The notes under the pieces are model-generated. The model searched no databases. It was not told where the DNA came from and was given only the letters and a program-made list of their open reading frames with translations. Positions 1 through 14,644 of a DNA stretch of 64,000 nt are shown in pieces. A program made the position numbers and the translations under genes. Every line of letters begins with the position of its first letter. Positions within the stretch are counted from its first letter, which is position 1. The stretch is from NCBI GenBank assembly GCA_964030475.1, contig CAXIPT010000001.1, positions 5,987,107-6,051,106 on the forward strand. The letters are read 5' to 3'. This DNA comes from Tethya wilhelma. Lineage: Eukaryota > Porifera > Demospongiae > Tethyida > Tethyidae.

Positions 1-117
1 GTGTGCATACCTGAACATTGAACGTAAACAAAGTTATGCGTATTACATGTTCACCCTTCAACCAGTTGTTTACGAGATTCATTCCTGCTACAATAGTTCT
101 TCATTTAGAGTAATTAA

Positions 118-327
<210 letters not shown>

Positions 328-1649
328 TTTATGCAAAAATCCTTCCAGTCTGGATGTGTTTTTGTTAGGAGTGATTTGTTAAAAGACAGTACAGTTTTGT
401 GTACTGCTAGTAGAAGTGTTGTTTGTCATGTGTATTATGTGTGTATCCACATTATACACAGTTACCACAACTAGTCCAGTTGTTTGTGTTCTTTATAGGA
501 CATACTGTCATTAGTTTCTAATGTACTCTACGTTGCATAAGTTGTAAATAATTGTGTTGTTGTTCTATGCCCATACTATCCTGTATTTGTATGTATCACA
601 TCTATGCATGATTGCTGTCATTGCTTATCTTCAGAATCATCTTTGCTATCATAATGTTTTATTGGTACATGGTTTTTGTGTTATGTGTAACCTTTTGTTA
701 TTTTCTACAGTTTTTTTTTATGATGTCTATAACTTATGGTCTGTGACAACAATGGGTGTTTACTAGCATGTAATAGGAGTAATCATGGTTGGTAGTAGTC
801 ACGGTACAATTACATTCACAGCTGTCTGATGACATCCATTAAAATTGATTGGCTGCATGAACTCCAAAATGCTTATTATGTGCATAAAACAGCCACGTGT
901 TGATGACGTCAAATGTTTTGATTATGTCATCACGTGCACTGTGGAATTTTATAATATTACTATATATCACTCGCGAGCGCGATGACGTGACATGATATCG
1001 GCTAAATAAAAAGAAAATGGCTACTTTATCAGAGCACGCGATGCCATGGATACTACGAATGGTAAACATCACTATGGTAACATATCGGCAAATAGACTAC
1101 TGACCTCAGCTGACGATTTTCCCAGAGCATTTAAAAATTGGTACTAATTTTAACACGCAATAATTTTAGTACTAGTGAGTAAAACACCGTTTCGCTGCGC
1201 TGCAGAGAGATTGTTTACATTTTGCGTATACTAAACTCATTTCAAAGGGGGCGTGCCTGCATTCGATATTATCAGCTCTATAAAAAGCAGTAGGGATCTC
1301 TAGCTCTGCAGCCTCGAAAACTATATTCTACTGTGAACGCGGTTTACAACTCAGTTTTGCAGAGTTTGGAATCTGAGCCATCTGATTGGTTAGAAAATTT
1401 TGAATTGATTTCGGAACAGCTGCGCCGCAAGTGCAGAGACTAGACGGCCTAGGGGAGCGCATTGTCACTTCAACACCATTCTTCCAAACGAGCAGAGGAA
1501 GGACGGAAATTGTTTTTTCTTTACTAAATCTTTGCAACCGTTACTGTGTTCTGCCGTGAAAGATAAAGTGCTAAGAAGACCTGAGTGAACATATTGTAAA
1601 TACGAAGAATTTTGCAGCTATTAACTCAGTGCTGGGAACTTGCACAGTC
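328..1649. other. Intergenic region and 5' region of the forkhead gene
   Basis: No supported coding exon is seen in this AT-rich stretch. The 840-1300 part has several CG dinucleotides and palindromic pieces such as CACGTG and TGACGTCA-like words, as expected near a promoter. A TATA-like element lies at 1279-1287. About 330-370 bases of 5' leader probably follow before the start codon at 1650. Confidence 0.5.
1279..1287 (+). promoter_or_regulatory. TATA-box-like element of the forkhead gene
   Basis: The sequence TATAAAAAG lies about 370 bp upstream of the forkhead start codon, in a CG-richer patch. Transcription would begin near 1310, which leaves a leader of about 340 nt. Assignment rests on position and match only. 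Confidence 0.4.
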
Positions 1650-3039
<1,390 letters not shown>

Positions 3040-3362
3040 GAGTATTTTTTATTGACCTTCTTCACCCTAATCATTGTCCATCAGTTCTGTGTATGTGTGT
3101 TTATGTAGCTGTACTCATCTATTCATAATCCAATTATGTCTATGTGTTCCCTTTAATTTTAGCATCACTATTTTACTGTAACCATTTTTTTCAAAATTAG
3201 AACAGTATAATAATTATTGTAATATTGATCTATCTTTTCTTGCCATTTCAAATTTTGTATCATTATTCTGATTATTAGATTACTATAATACATTTCAATG
3301 CTGAAAAGGAGGAAAAAAAACAAAAGTTTGACAGATAAACAAAAGTAGAAGTGAATCTTAAG
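3040..3362. other. Convergent 3' intergenic spacer
   Basis: This AT-rich spacer separates the forkhead stop codon from the WBP11 stop codon, so the two genes end tail to tail. It should hold both 3' UTRs. No coding exon is seen. Confidence 0.7.
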
Positions 3363-4487
3363 TTACAAGAGTCCTTGCATTTCTTTCATAAAAGCTTCAT
3401 ATGCATCTCCTCGCATAGCCTTTGGCTGAGTTTTAGTTTGTCTTGTAGTCAGTTGTCTTGGTTGCATTAATGCATTTACAGGTGCTCTGGGTTTTGGTCT
3501 GCTTGCAGTAGGTTGGTCTCTTCTGACCCTTAAACTGGTCGGCATGAATTTGGTTACTTCAGCAGTCATGTTTCTAAGTTGTGGTTGTGCTGATATGATA
3601 GCAGCTTCTGGTTTAGCAGCACTACTCTGTGATGATGATGATGATGAAGCCACATTTCTTGTAGGAGGAGCACTCAATACTGCACCAGACTGTATGTGAG
3701 GCTTGCTTGGATTGGGTGGAATGAGAGGTTTAGGGGGGACTCCAAATCGAGGCGGTGGCAAGCCTGGAGGAGGGCCAGGAGGGAGGCCAACACGAGGAGG
3801 AAATCCTGCCCCAAAGAGTGGTGGGGGACCGGGTGGCGCAGGAGGGGGTGCTCTGATCATTCGGGGAACTTGTAACATACCAGGAGGTAATCCAGGGGGT
3901 GGACCAGGAGGAAGCACTGGTATGCCATCTACATCTTTTTCATCACCACTGTTTTCCTCTCCTTCCGCCTCATCATTCGAATCTCCTTCACTGTAGTTGT
4001 TCTCTGAATCAGAGTCTGAATCTAAACCTGCAAAGCGGACCGATTTATTTACAGCTCCACTCTCGATCACATTGTAATCAGGGAGATCGTTTGGGGGAGG
4101 TCCAGGAGGTGGACCAGGAGGTAACAATCCAGGTGGCCGCTGTTCCTCTTCATCAGCTCTACAATAGATGTATCCATTTACAAGATAGTAATAATAATAA
4201 TAATAATAAAATAATAATACTATTTACTCAATGTTTACAGCTGCTATGCTCACACCTACACAACATTGTTTCACAGTGGTTAGATGTGGAAGACACAATA
4301 TAAAATGGTGGTTGGTTCTGAATCAGAATATTGCCACTCCAACCAGTCAATTCCATATCAGAGACATTGAGCACTAATATGAGTCCCACCACATAAAGGA
4401 CAATTCTAAATCCTACACATTCTCGTGGGCTTACCCTAGTGCAGAAGGCATAGGAATATCACTGGGTAGCAATAAACTCTCTCCTGT

Positions 4488-4531
<44 letters not shown>

Positions 4532-5714
4532 TGAAAATTAATACAGGTAACTTTGACGTGCATCGTTAAGTGGACTATTGACAACAATTGGACATTTCCT
4601 ATATACCACACACGAGAAAGCGATAGAGGGGGTATGTTTGCAAGTGTTTCCATGACTCCCTAGTAAATAAACTAATTGAAATCTTCACAAGTATGCCAAA
4701 CTACAACAAGCACACCAAGACCACACATGAATATAAAGGTGTTCTTATTACTTATTAACACTACTGGAATGCCCTTTTCATTCAGCAAAGAGAGTTTAAC
4801 ACTTTGCACAAATTTCTTACAGGATGAAGTCACCCAGACACATACAGGATCAGACAAAGCAATCAGTAACCATATCAACCAAACAAATAAGCAACACACA
4901 CACTACAGCACATACCTTCCTCAGTGCCTGGCATTGGAATCTCATCAATAGAATACTGTGAACGAGCTGCTCTGTAAGAATTGTAAACCTTGGCCATCTC
5001 TCTTCTGCGATGCTCACTCTCCATAATCATTCTACAATAATAAAATTGATACAATTATGCTAACTATGAAAACCAGTATGCTACAAAATGTACTGCTTAC
5101 AGTTTGATTTCTTGAGCTTTCTTGGGATCCTCTCTTTGCTACAAGTGAATTAGACAGGAATTAAACAGTAGAGTTGTGTATTGTGTAAAATACTTACATA
5201 GTACTGAGCAACTCTGTGGATTGTTCCGTGAAGCTTTCTCTTCTTCTCTTGTAAACCTTTCTCATTAGGCTGAGGGGCTCCCCCTAATGATTCAATTTCA
5301 ATCTTCTCAATTTCTTCAATCTCCTCCAACATTTGTCCCACATCTTTCATCTTTAATACTGCTTCACGGACAACTTGACGAGTTTTCTTGTTCTATATAG
5401 CAAGGACTTGTAGTTGCATGGTGTGCTCTAAATAGAGTGCAAGAGTACCAACATACCTTTTTAAGCTCTTTCTTTCTTTGCTGCTTCCCTACAAATACAT
5501 ATCAACCACATCACATAATAGTATGTACATATGTATTCTATCACCTATCTTTTTTATATGTATATCCCAGCTGAGCACATAATTTACAAGCACTCAAAGG
5601 TTTATAGCTCAAGAATAGCTTTTACACCAATTACAGATGGAAAGACTCACTCCATTGGTCAGTTGGGTTCATAAACTTCCCAGCCTTAGTAGTTTTTGTC
5701 GATCGTCTCCCCAT
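3363..5714 (-). CDS. WBP11: WBP11-like splicing factor (WW domain-binding protein 11)
   Basis: Six exons on the minus strand (5651-5714, 5457-5488, 5198-5392, 5101-5138, 4916-5031, 3363-4156) sum to 1239 nt, giving 412 aa. The N-terminus MGRRSTKTTKAGKFMNPTDQ matches the invariant WBP11 start. A basic helical part (RKQQRKKELKK, then NKKTRQVVREAVLKMKD) follows. After an acidic Ser/Asp/Glu stretch come repeated PPGPPPG proline blocks that bind WW domains. The C-terminus DAYEAFMKEMQGLL is the conserved family ending. WBP11 is a nuclear pre-mRNA splicing factor that binds PQBP1 and spliceosomal WW proteins. Exons 1-5 lie in a 1473-bp unit that is repeated downstream, so a second set of 5' exons exists. 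The gene is divergent from EXOC7. Confidence 0.96.
4493..4528. repeat. GT dinucleotide microsatellite in WBP11 intron 5
   Basis: A GT run lies only about 12 bp before the left breakpoint of the 1473-bp tandem duplication and could have promoted slippage or recombination there. Confidence 0.95.
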
Positions 5715-5920
5715 TTTGAAGAGATATTTCTGATTTTCACGGTACAGGGTACATGCATCGCTCAGAAAATAAAGGGTTAAATTTAATATCAATTAATATT
5801 TTAACCCACTCAAAACTTTCTCCGAGTTGTTTACTTGGTGACTGCTAGAGAGCGTCTATCATCATTTTCATCATCTTCATCGTCTACAAGACAGTGAACA
5901 AGTTGGTTAGTAAACGAATC
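5715..5920. promoter_or_regulatory. Bidirectional WBP11/EXOC7 promoter (copy A)
   Basis: Only 206 bp separate the divergent start codons of WBP11 (5714, minus) and EXOC7 exon 1 (5921, plus). This space must hold both 5' leaders and the promoter. An identical copy lies at 7188-7393. No clear TATA box was seen. Confidence 0.7.
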
Positions 5921-5977
5921 ATGGCAGATTTGATTGACGGAAGAGTTCGCAGCAGCATCAGTAACAAACTAATGCAG
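5921..5977 (+). pseudogene. Extra copy of EXOC7 exon 1
   Basis: This exon encodes the same 19 residues (MADLIDGRVRSSISNKLMQ) as the functional first exon at 7394-7450 and ends with the same GTAAAA donor. It may be an alternative first exon spliced across copy B into exon 2, or a by-product of the duplication or of assembly. Its phase is 0, so splicing to 7513 would be in frame. Confidence 0.75.
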
Positions 5978-6388
5978 GTAAAATAAAGAATTCGTTGTAG
6001 CTCAATTTTTTAAATACAGGTAACTTTGACGTGCATCGTTAAGTGGACTATTGACAACAATTGGACATTTCCTATATACCACACACGAGAAAGCGATAGA
6101 GGGGGTATGTTTGCAAGTGTTTCCATGACTCCCTAGTAAATAAACTAATTGAAATCTTCACAAGTATGCCAAACTACAACAAGCACACCAAGACCACACA
6201 TGAATATAAAGGTGTTCTTATTACTTATTAACACTACTGGAATGCCCTTTTCATTCAGCAAAGAGAGTTTAACACTTTGCACAAATTTCTTACAGGATGA
6301 AGTCACCCAGACACATACAGGATCAGACAAAGCAATCAGTAACCATATCAACCAAACAAATAAGCAACACACACACTACAGCACATAC

Positions 6389-7187
6389 CTTCCTCAGTGC
6401 CTGGCATTGGAATCTCATCAATAGAATACTGTGAACGAGCTGCTCTGTAAGAATTGTAAACCTTGGCCATCTCTCTTCTGCGATGCTCACTCTCCATAAT
6501 CATTCTACAATAATAAAATTGATACAATTATGCTAACTATGAAAACCAGTATGCTACAAAATGTACTGCTTACAGTTTGATTTCTTGAGCTTTCTTGGGA
6601 TCCTCTCTTTGCTACAAGTGAATTAGACAGGAATTAAACAGTAGAGTTGTGTATTGTGTAAAATACTTACATAGTACTGAGCAACTCTGTGGATTGTTCC
6701 GTGAAGCTTTCTCTTCTTCTCTTGTAAACCTTTCTCATTAGGCTGAGGGGCTCCCCCTAATGATTCAATTTCAATCTTCTCAATTTCTTCAATCTCCTCC
6801 AACATTTGTCCCACATCTTTCATCTTTAATACTGCTTCACGGACAACTTGACGAGTTTTCTTGTTCTATATAGCAAGGACTTGTAGTTGCATGGTGTGCT
6901 CTAAATAGAGTGCAAGAGTACCAACATACCTTTTTAAGCTCTTTCTTTCTTTGCTGCTTCCCTACAAATACATATCAACCACATCACATAATAGTATGTA
7001 CATATGTATTCTATCACCTATCTTTTTTATATGTATATCCCAGCTGAGCACATAATTTACAAGCACTCAAAGGTTTATAGCTCAAGAATAGCTTTTACAC
7101 CAATTACAGATGGAAAGACTCACTCCATTGGTCAGTTGGGTTCATAAACTTCCCAGCCTTAGTAGTTTTTGTCGATCGTCTCCCCAT
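6389..7187 (-). pseudogene. Extra copy of WBP11 exons 1-5
   Basis: Exons at 7124-7187, 6930-6961, 6671-6865, 6574-6611 and 6389-6504 repeat WBP11 exons 1-5 with intact frames and splice sites. The proline-rich terminal exon is not repeated here. A transcript starting in this copy would have to splice from 6389 across copy A to the exon at 4156. That would be in frame because both copies share the same phase. Confidence 0.8.
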
Positions 7188-7393
7188 TTTGAAGAGATAT
7201 TTCTGATTTTCACGGTACAGGGTACATGCATCGCTCAGAAAATAAAGGGTTAAATTTAATATCAATTAATATTTTAACCCACTCAAAACTTTCTCCGAGT
7301 TGTTTACTTGGTGACTGCTAGAGAGCGTCTATCATCATTTTCATCATCTTCATCGTCTACAAGACAGTGAACAAGTTGGTTAGTAAACGAATC
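7188..7393. promoter_or_regulatory. Bidirectional WBP11/EXOC7 promoter (copy B)
   Basis: This is the second identical copy of the 206-bp divergent promoter. It is the one next to the complete EXOC7 exon chain. Confidence 0.65.
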
Positions 7394-10300
7394 ATGGCAG
7401 ATTTGATTGACGGAAGAGTTCGCAGCAGCATCAGTAACAAACTAATGCAGGTAAAATAAAGAATTCGTTGTAGCTCAATTTTTTTTCATGGTGTAATATT
7501 TTATGATCCTAGGACGAACAACGACTACTAGACCTCAAGGAGAGCCTAGACAGAAGTGAACAACTCACCGAAAACATGGTTAGCTACATAATTATTTAGG
7601 CAGCAAGAACTAATAATTTGTTGAACCTTTATGTACCTTTTTATGATATAAATATAATTTATAATTTGTTAGGTGACTATCCTTGACTCCTTTACAATGC
7701 GTCTCAAGAAACTAGATGAGACCATTTTGCCTGTGTATGACCAAACACTGCGTCTCACCAGGCTCCAAGAGAGTATGTTTTAACATTATAGTCTTGAGTT
7801 TGTATAATAATAATATATAATTGTATGGATTTTGACCACGCCCATTATCCAGATGTTGAGAAGACACTGACCTCATTGGATCGTGCTATGGGCTTTTATC
7901 ACATTGCTGATGAGGTTGAGACAAAAATTCGTGAAGGTCCCAGTGGCAATATTGAAGCCTACCTGAAACTTCTTGACCGGCTGAAAGTTGCTTGGGATTT
8001 TTTCAAACACAATAATGACGAGAGTATGGAACTTGGGCACATTACTGAGCTCCAAGAAACTGGATTAGAAGCATTGGTGAGAGAGTTCTTACAGCTCTTG
8101 AAGAAGCACTCCAGACCAGTTCATGTGGCAACTCTACATGACATTGCTGCATGTGAAGATGCAGAAGGTGTGTGTGTGTGTGTGTTGACTAGGATATAAT
8201 GTAAAATTTATGTGTAATTGTGTGGGTGTACTGTTATGATGACTGCTCTATTGTTGTAGACATTCCTCCTCTGGAACTATTACCAGTGAGAGTGGTAAAT
8301 GACCTGAAAGCTATTGCAGAGTATCTAGTTGATGCTCCAACAGAGAACCACACTGGTATAATAAATTATGATTACAATCTCTAAATTTATGTCAATTGAC
8401 TATTGTTCATGTTTATCATTTGTAGATATCATGAACATGTACTTCCAAATCCGTTCCAACCAGCTTGGAAGGGCACTCAACTCTCTTAAGGAGAACAATC
8501 AGAGCCAGTCTCTTCTTGCACCTAATGTAAGACAGTACAAGCTGTCCAATCATACTTTTACTTGTCAAAAAGTACCTATAATACTTGTTTCTGTACATTT
8601 TTTTCCAGATTCCAAAGAAGAGCTCTTTTGCATCTTCATGTAAGTTCATTTTGTACCACAATACTGTAGAATCTTAATGTACTGACATCCTCTTTGTTTC
8701 TCTGGACAGTTCTTAAAGGCCAAACGCCCACCAAGAGAGGAACTATCCGTAGAGGACAGCAAGGTGAGTGGCACAATACGACAGAGTGTGTAGACCTGTA
8801 CACAACTGCTGGTCTACACTGTCATTGTGTTTTGTTCTCATCTCCAGCTCCAGCTGGTCCTAGTGGTGTTGAAACTAGTGCCAGTAGTGGGAGTATGTAT
8901 GATGAGCTTCTTGAGGGCTGTTCTGCCTTCATGGCTGCCTCTACTGTCTTCCTAAGACTGATTCAGAGTGAGGCTAGACTCATGGAGAGCATCATCCCCC
9001 TTGAACACCGGAAACACGTGTTGGATAATCTTACTAAGCAACCTATTGAATTCTTTATGAGAGAAGGAGAGGTAGGGATGATGTGCATACATACTGTATA
9101 CACACATCACACACGCACACATGCACATGCACACACACACGCACATGCACAGGCATTGTTCCAACAAGCAAAGAGAAGCATAGCACGTCACGAGTACCCA
9201 GTTGTGATCTCATGTCTTCGTCTCATCAGACACATTCATCTCTTACTTCCAGAGTATAAGGCCGTACTAGCGGTCAGTCAATTGACTTGTGTGCCTCTCT
9301 GTTGTTGATACTATTGTTTCACTCTAGGGCTTGGAATCACGTCCCTTTCAGCGATTCCCTCACCTTCTACATCAGTTTGAAAAACTTGTGAGTTGTACTT
9401 ATCATTGTCATCGTATTGAATAGAACTGCTGCAATCACCTTCGCCTCTTGTATGTGTAGTGTGCTAGAGCCTTAACAGAGGACTATGTTCAGTACATCAA
9501 AGTGGACTCAGAGAAACAGTCAAACCTCCCAAAAGATGGAACTGTCCATGAGTTAACCAGCAGTGTAAGTACTACTTAGGTGTATTATGAGGAGCATTAT
9601 TGTTTTTTTATTATGTAAACACTCTATGCAAGCAAAATATCTTCCTTTTTCTCCAACAGTCCCTCTCCTTCATTGAGCAACTGTTGGACTATTCCAGGAT
9701 AGTGGGAGAGATAATGCTTGGTCAGAGTACCTTTGCCATCAGCTCAACAGACTCAGAGAGGAGGAAAGCTCTTGGACAATACCTGGGTTAGCTTGCTAAT
9801 GTTAGATCTCGTATATTATTATGAGATATTCACCCATTGGTATTGTTCGTGATTGATCTGTAGTCCGTGTGCTGGATGCTTTGAATCTAAATCTTGAGAA
9901 CAAAGCTCGCAGTTATGAGTCACAAAACTTAGCAGCTGTATTCCTGCTCAACAATTTTCAGTTCATTCACAAGACGTTTACCAGGTACTGTTGTGTGTTC
10001 ATGGTTTATTGCACTTCTTTCATGCACGATTTGACTGTACACAGGAATACACAGATGCTGAAACTGTTGGAAGATGTGTTCAAAGATATTGAAGAACACT
10101 ATATTGGCCTTATAACACAACAGGGCCGTGCTTACCAGAGAGGGTGAGTGGAATATTCACGATAATCTGAAATGTTGAACCCCCACATACCCCACTCCAC
10201 ATAAATGACATAATATACGTGCTCATGTTTGTAATTTAGGTTCACCAAATTGATAAGTTTTCTTGGTCAAGAAGTGACCCTTATTGGTATATCTCCAGGA

Positions 10301-10722
10301 GAAAAGGTTTGTCACCCACATTATTATATTATAAGCTCACAAATGGAATTGTAAAAATTAAATTGTTTATATAGTTGAGCAGCAATAGACGTCAGCTCTT
10401 AAAGGATAAGTTCAAGGGATTTAATACAGAGCTAGAGGAGTTACACCGCATCCAGGAGCAGTGGTCCGTTCCAGATCCTCAGCTTAGAAGTAGGCTAAGA
10501 AATGACAACATTGAAATGCTTGGTCATCTTTACTCAGAATTCCATCGAATGTGAGTTGCAATTGTGTATATAGTACATTTAACACCTTTGGTGATGAGAG
10601 ACTGTTTGTATTACAGGTATGCATGCTTGCCATTCACTAAGAATCCTGAAAAGTATTTGAAGTACACTCCAGAATCATTTGAAGAGAAACTAAAATTATT
10701 TTTTGATAGCGGAGCTGTTTGA
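7394..10722 (+). CDS. EXOC7: Exocyst complex component 7 (Exo70)
   Basis: Eighteen exons sum to 2025 nt (674 aa): 7394-7450, 7513-7578, 7673-7772, 7853-8167, 8260-8355, 8426-8526, 8609-8639, 8710-8763, 8848-9071, 9153-9272, 9328-9387, 9460-9564, 9660-9786, 9864-9984, 10045-10143, 10240-10306, 10375-10550 and 10617-10722. Family motifs include NVEKTL and REGPSGNIEAYLKLLDRLK in the N-terminal coil, LPKDGTVHELTS in the middle, and LKDKFKGFNTELEELHRIQ and FTKNPEKYLKYTPESFEEK in the C-terminal domain that binds PI(4,5)P2. Exo70 docks the exocyst on the plasma membrane for secretion, cytokinesis and ciliogenesis. All introns are short. Length is normal for the family (about 650-735 aa). The start follows the exon-1 copy nearest to exon 2. 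Confidence 0.97.
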
Positions 10723-10844
10723 TATTATACAGAGAACTATTTTTTGATTTTTATGTTTATGTTGATTGCTTGTTTTTTGCCAATTTAGTTTGTTGCACAT
10801 GTACAAGATAAATTGAACTTGTTAATATCGATTACTTAACAGTT

Positions 10845-10917
10845 GCCGAGATAGCTCAGTTGGGAGAGCGTTAGACTGAAGATCTAAAGGTCCCTGGTTC
10901 GATCCCGGGTCTCGGCA
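10845..10917 (+). tRNA. tRNA-Phe (anticodon GAA)
   Basis: The 73-nt gene folds as a full cloverleaf. The acceptor stem pairs GCCGAGA with TCTCGGC, the D arm is GCTC/GAGC, and the anticodon stem TTAGA/TCTAA carries the loop CTGAAGA. The T arm is CCTGG-TTCGATC-CCGGG, followed by discriminator A. A and B boxes are internal. There is no intron. The gene lies in the convergent spacer between EXOC7 and RPL10. Confidence 0.98.
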
Positions 10918-10919
10918 TG

Positions 10920-10950
10920 TTTTTTTCTTTTCTTTCTTTTTTTTTTTTTA
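10920..10950 (+). terminator. Pol III T-run terminator of tRNA-Phe
   Basis: Runs of T (7 T, then longer stretches) begin three bases after the tRNA 3' end, the expected RNA polymerase III termination signal. Confidence 0.85.
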
Positions 10951-11281
10951 TTCTCTTTCTCTTCAATTTTATCCTACCTTTTTTTTTTGGCAATTTGCAA
11001 TGGTAAAATAGGAATCCTACTACAAAGATTGCACAAATCTAACTCTTTCTTGGTCAACAACCTTTTTTCTCAACTCAATTGTCTACAAAACCCGCCCCTA
11101 ACCCTTCCTCCACCTATTTATATACCGAGTCAGACTTATATAGACTGATGAGGAACTGGCTTCATTAGACTAAGCATGCTCCCTTTTTCTGTTTATTTTT
11201 TTATGTTTAAAATTCACTGAGCAATCATTCTTTTCATTTCAATGAACACTACAAAGCCAGTTTAATATCTGCAACAGTGTT
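10951..11281. other. Spacer between tRNA-Phe and RPL10
   Basis: T-rich sequence with no coding exon. It should contain the RPL10 3' UTR on the minus strand. Confidence 0.6.
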
Positions 11282-12181
<900 letters not shown>

Positions 12182-12377
12182 GATTGGAAACTGCAGCCCT
12201 ACTAGATAAAATTATGAGCAGTGGATGATTGAAAATATCTTATGTAGACGTGGATTGATCTAGATATTACTGAATATATACCTTGCTGACTGTATACACG
12301 AGACTTGAAAGGACGAAGGTTACGAGCATGCGCAATTTTATGCTCCGCCCAATTGCAAGCTAAGCAAAACACGTGGC
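12182..12377. promoter_or_regulatory. Bidirectional RPL10/GTF2H1 promoter
   Basis: This is the whole space between the two divergent start codons. A GCATGCGC word near 12327-12334 resembles an NRF1-type site. No TATA box is obvious. Confidence 0.6.
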
Positions 12378-14514
12378 ATGGCACAAGTGGAAGAGAAGAT
12401 TCTGGGAGAATTCCAAGGAGTGAAGTATAATAAACAAGATGGTATTCTCGTTGTTACTTCAGCTAGAGTGGCTTGGTCACTGGAAGGCCAAACCTTTCGA
12501 CTCAACCTTCCATATCAACAGATAAAGGGTATGTAAATAATAAAACATCTCATGGTGAATCATAGCATAGATAGTACTTTCTATACACATACATGGTTAC
12601 CAGTTATCTGTGTATAGTCACTAACAATTTGTCTTGTCTCAGCTCAACGGATCAGTTCTGAGAATAGCTCAAAGGTCCAGTTACAGCTGGTTCTCCACGC
12701 AGGATCTCCTATCAAGTTTCATTTTACAGAATTAAATGCATTAGAACAACGTAATCAGGTTAGTACTAATAAAGACAGTACTCACAAACTGATATATTGA
12801 ATGAGTCGCATATATGCAGGTGAAGGACTTGCTCTTACATCAGTTGGCCAAACAGTCACTTCAAGTCAACCCTGAAATAGTGGCTAAAACAAGTATGCTA
12901 AATAGCGATCCTGCTCTCTATCAACTTTATAAAGACCTTGTTGGGAGTGGCCTAATCACAGCTGAAGAGTTTTGGGCAAACAGGTTTAACGATAAGAACA
13001 CACCCAGTGTCAAAGGAATGAAAATTGGTGGTCCTAGTGATACTCAAGAGAGTGGCTTACCATCTGCTTTTCTAGTATGGAAAATATTATATTGTGGGAA
13101 GTTTTAAATACTAAGTGACATTTGTTTGTTCTCTTTAGGCCGATGTCCATGCAGTATCAGATGGATGTAATTCAGTGAAGTACAATCTCACTGCAGATGT
13201 CATGCAGGCTATATTTAAAACATATCCATCAGGTACACTACTATGCTATAGACAAGAATGTGTGTGAGTATGTATTGAAGAGTATATTCTATCATTTCTA
13301 GTAAAATTAAAACACTCTGAGCTTGTTCCTGAGAAGATGACTGAAGAGGCATTTTGGACACAGTTTTTTCAATCACAATTCTTTCATCGTGACTCGTCAA
13401 GTAGTAGAAACTTTTTTAGTGAATTTCTTACTCAAGAACAAACGAGTAAGTTAACACGATAGACTAACTACTTCAGAGAGTGCATCTCTTCCTGAAAAAA
13501 AAATTTAGGTGCGTTGAAATCTAGTAGTGAAAATGGCAAGAAAATTACCCTTAACACTACAGAGACAAGTCAACACACTCTAGGAGAAGAAGTGAGTGAA
13601 CAACAACTACATTTGTAGCTGTATGTTTGCTGGCAATGATGTGATAAGAAAAAGTTGCACTACATACACAATTATACAGGGCTACAGTGTTTCATCTGAA
13701 GCTCAACAACCATCAACATCTTCTGCCCTACCACTATTGCAACGATGTAATCACCATAGCAACATGGTACTGAAGGCCATTCTAAATGACAAAGAACCAA
13801 TAGTGTTGGAACCAGTAAGACTCTGATGGTGTATAGAAATCACATGGTGTTGATATTGTTAAAATTTTGCTGATAGGATGACTTAGGTAGTTCGTCTGTT
13901 TCTGAGCTAAAGCTCACTACCTCACACCAGTATCATGAGAACAGTGTACCTGGAGGTGTGTTAATGTCATTAGCTCAAGAAATGACTACATGGACACCAC
14001 AACAAGTAAGAGTATGTAGAGTTTGTCATTACCACCTCATGTGCCATACACAAACCACACACTTGTAATCAGGTTGTTGATTCAGCTGCAGCTCATTCTG
14101 CACTTAATTGTCTTCTACCAGGAGGTACACTTATGTCAGCTGGTGGGTACAATCAAAAGGGAGGAAGTTCTTTGTCTCAAGAACAAAGGGAGGTCTTGTT
14201 TAGGCACCAAGCAGCTATTGCAGAGCTCCTGAGACACTTTTGGAGCTGTTTTCCTGTCAGAACACCCCAGCTTGAGGAGAAGGTTAGTGTGGAGAGTTTG
14301 TTCACTTCTTATTGCTGCTAACATAATTTATGTGCTTTACTGACAGGTACACAAGATGTATCGTTGTTTACAAGAGTACCAAGACTCTCGTTTAGAGGAG
14401 TTAGTCACCTCTCTTGGTGGGTCTGATGAACATCGTGTTGTGACTCATTTGAAACATTCAATAGCAATGGCTGTAGAACAATATCATAGCTGGCAAGCCA
14501 AGAGAAAGTCTTAG
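12378..14514 (+). CDS. GTF2H1: TFIIH core subunit p62
   Basis: Ten exons (12378-12528, 12643-12758, 12820-13074, 13139-13232, 13302-13445, 13509-13591, 13680-13814, 13877-14005, 14073-14282, 14347-14514) sum to 1485 nt (494 aa; human is about 548). The N-terminal PH/PTB-like domain starts with a KYNKQDGILVVTSARVAWS segment and contains VQLQLVLHAG. Two BSD domains follow, with LYQLYKDLV plus AEEFWANRF, and EEAFWTQFFQSQFFHRD. The C-terminal part has AELLRHFWSCFPVRTPQLEEK. p62 anchors TFIIH to TFIIE, XPC and p53-type activators in transcription and nucleotide excision repair. The ATG at 12378 gives the normal family start. Confidence 0.96.
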
Positions 14515-14644
14515 AACTGGTGATCACTATCAATACATAAAAAAACAAAAACAAACCCAAATATGAATAAAGCACACATCAAATTTATAACAATACCTGC
14601 TCAGTGGCATGTACACACACATTAGTAAGGATTGTACGTATCAG

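Larger units (their letters stand above)
4540..6012. repeat. Tandem direct repeat, copy A (1473 bp)
   Basis: The unit contains WBP11 exons 1-5 (minus), the WBP11/EXOC7 divergent promoter and EXOC7 exon 1 (plus). Every landmark recurs exactly 1473 bp downstream with no difference that I could find. The only change is at the right edge, where a T run is 6 long here and 8 long in copy B. Confidence 0.97.
6013..7485. repeat. Tandem direct repeat, copy B (1473 bp)
   Basis: This is the second copy of the unit at 4540-6012, in the same orientation and directly abutting it. It supplies the EXOC7 first exon adjacent to the rest of EXOC7, while its WBP11 exons are separated from the WBP11 3' exon by all of copy A. 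Confidence 0.97.

Noticed and set aside
3703..4303. Gly-rich and His-rich plus-strand ORFs opposite WBP11
   Set aside because: They are antisense shadows of the proline-rich WBP11 terminal exon.
4672..6424. Pairs of identical small ORFs on both strands at 4672-4951 and 6145-6424
   Set aside because: They lie in WBP11 intron 5 and in its duplicate; their identity only reflects the 1473-bp tandem repeat.
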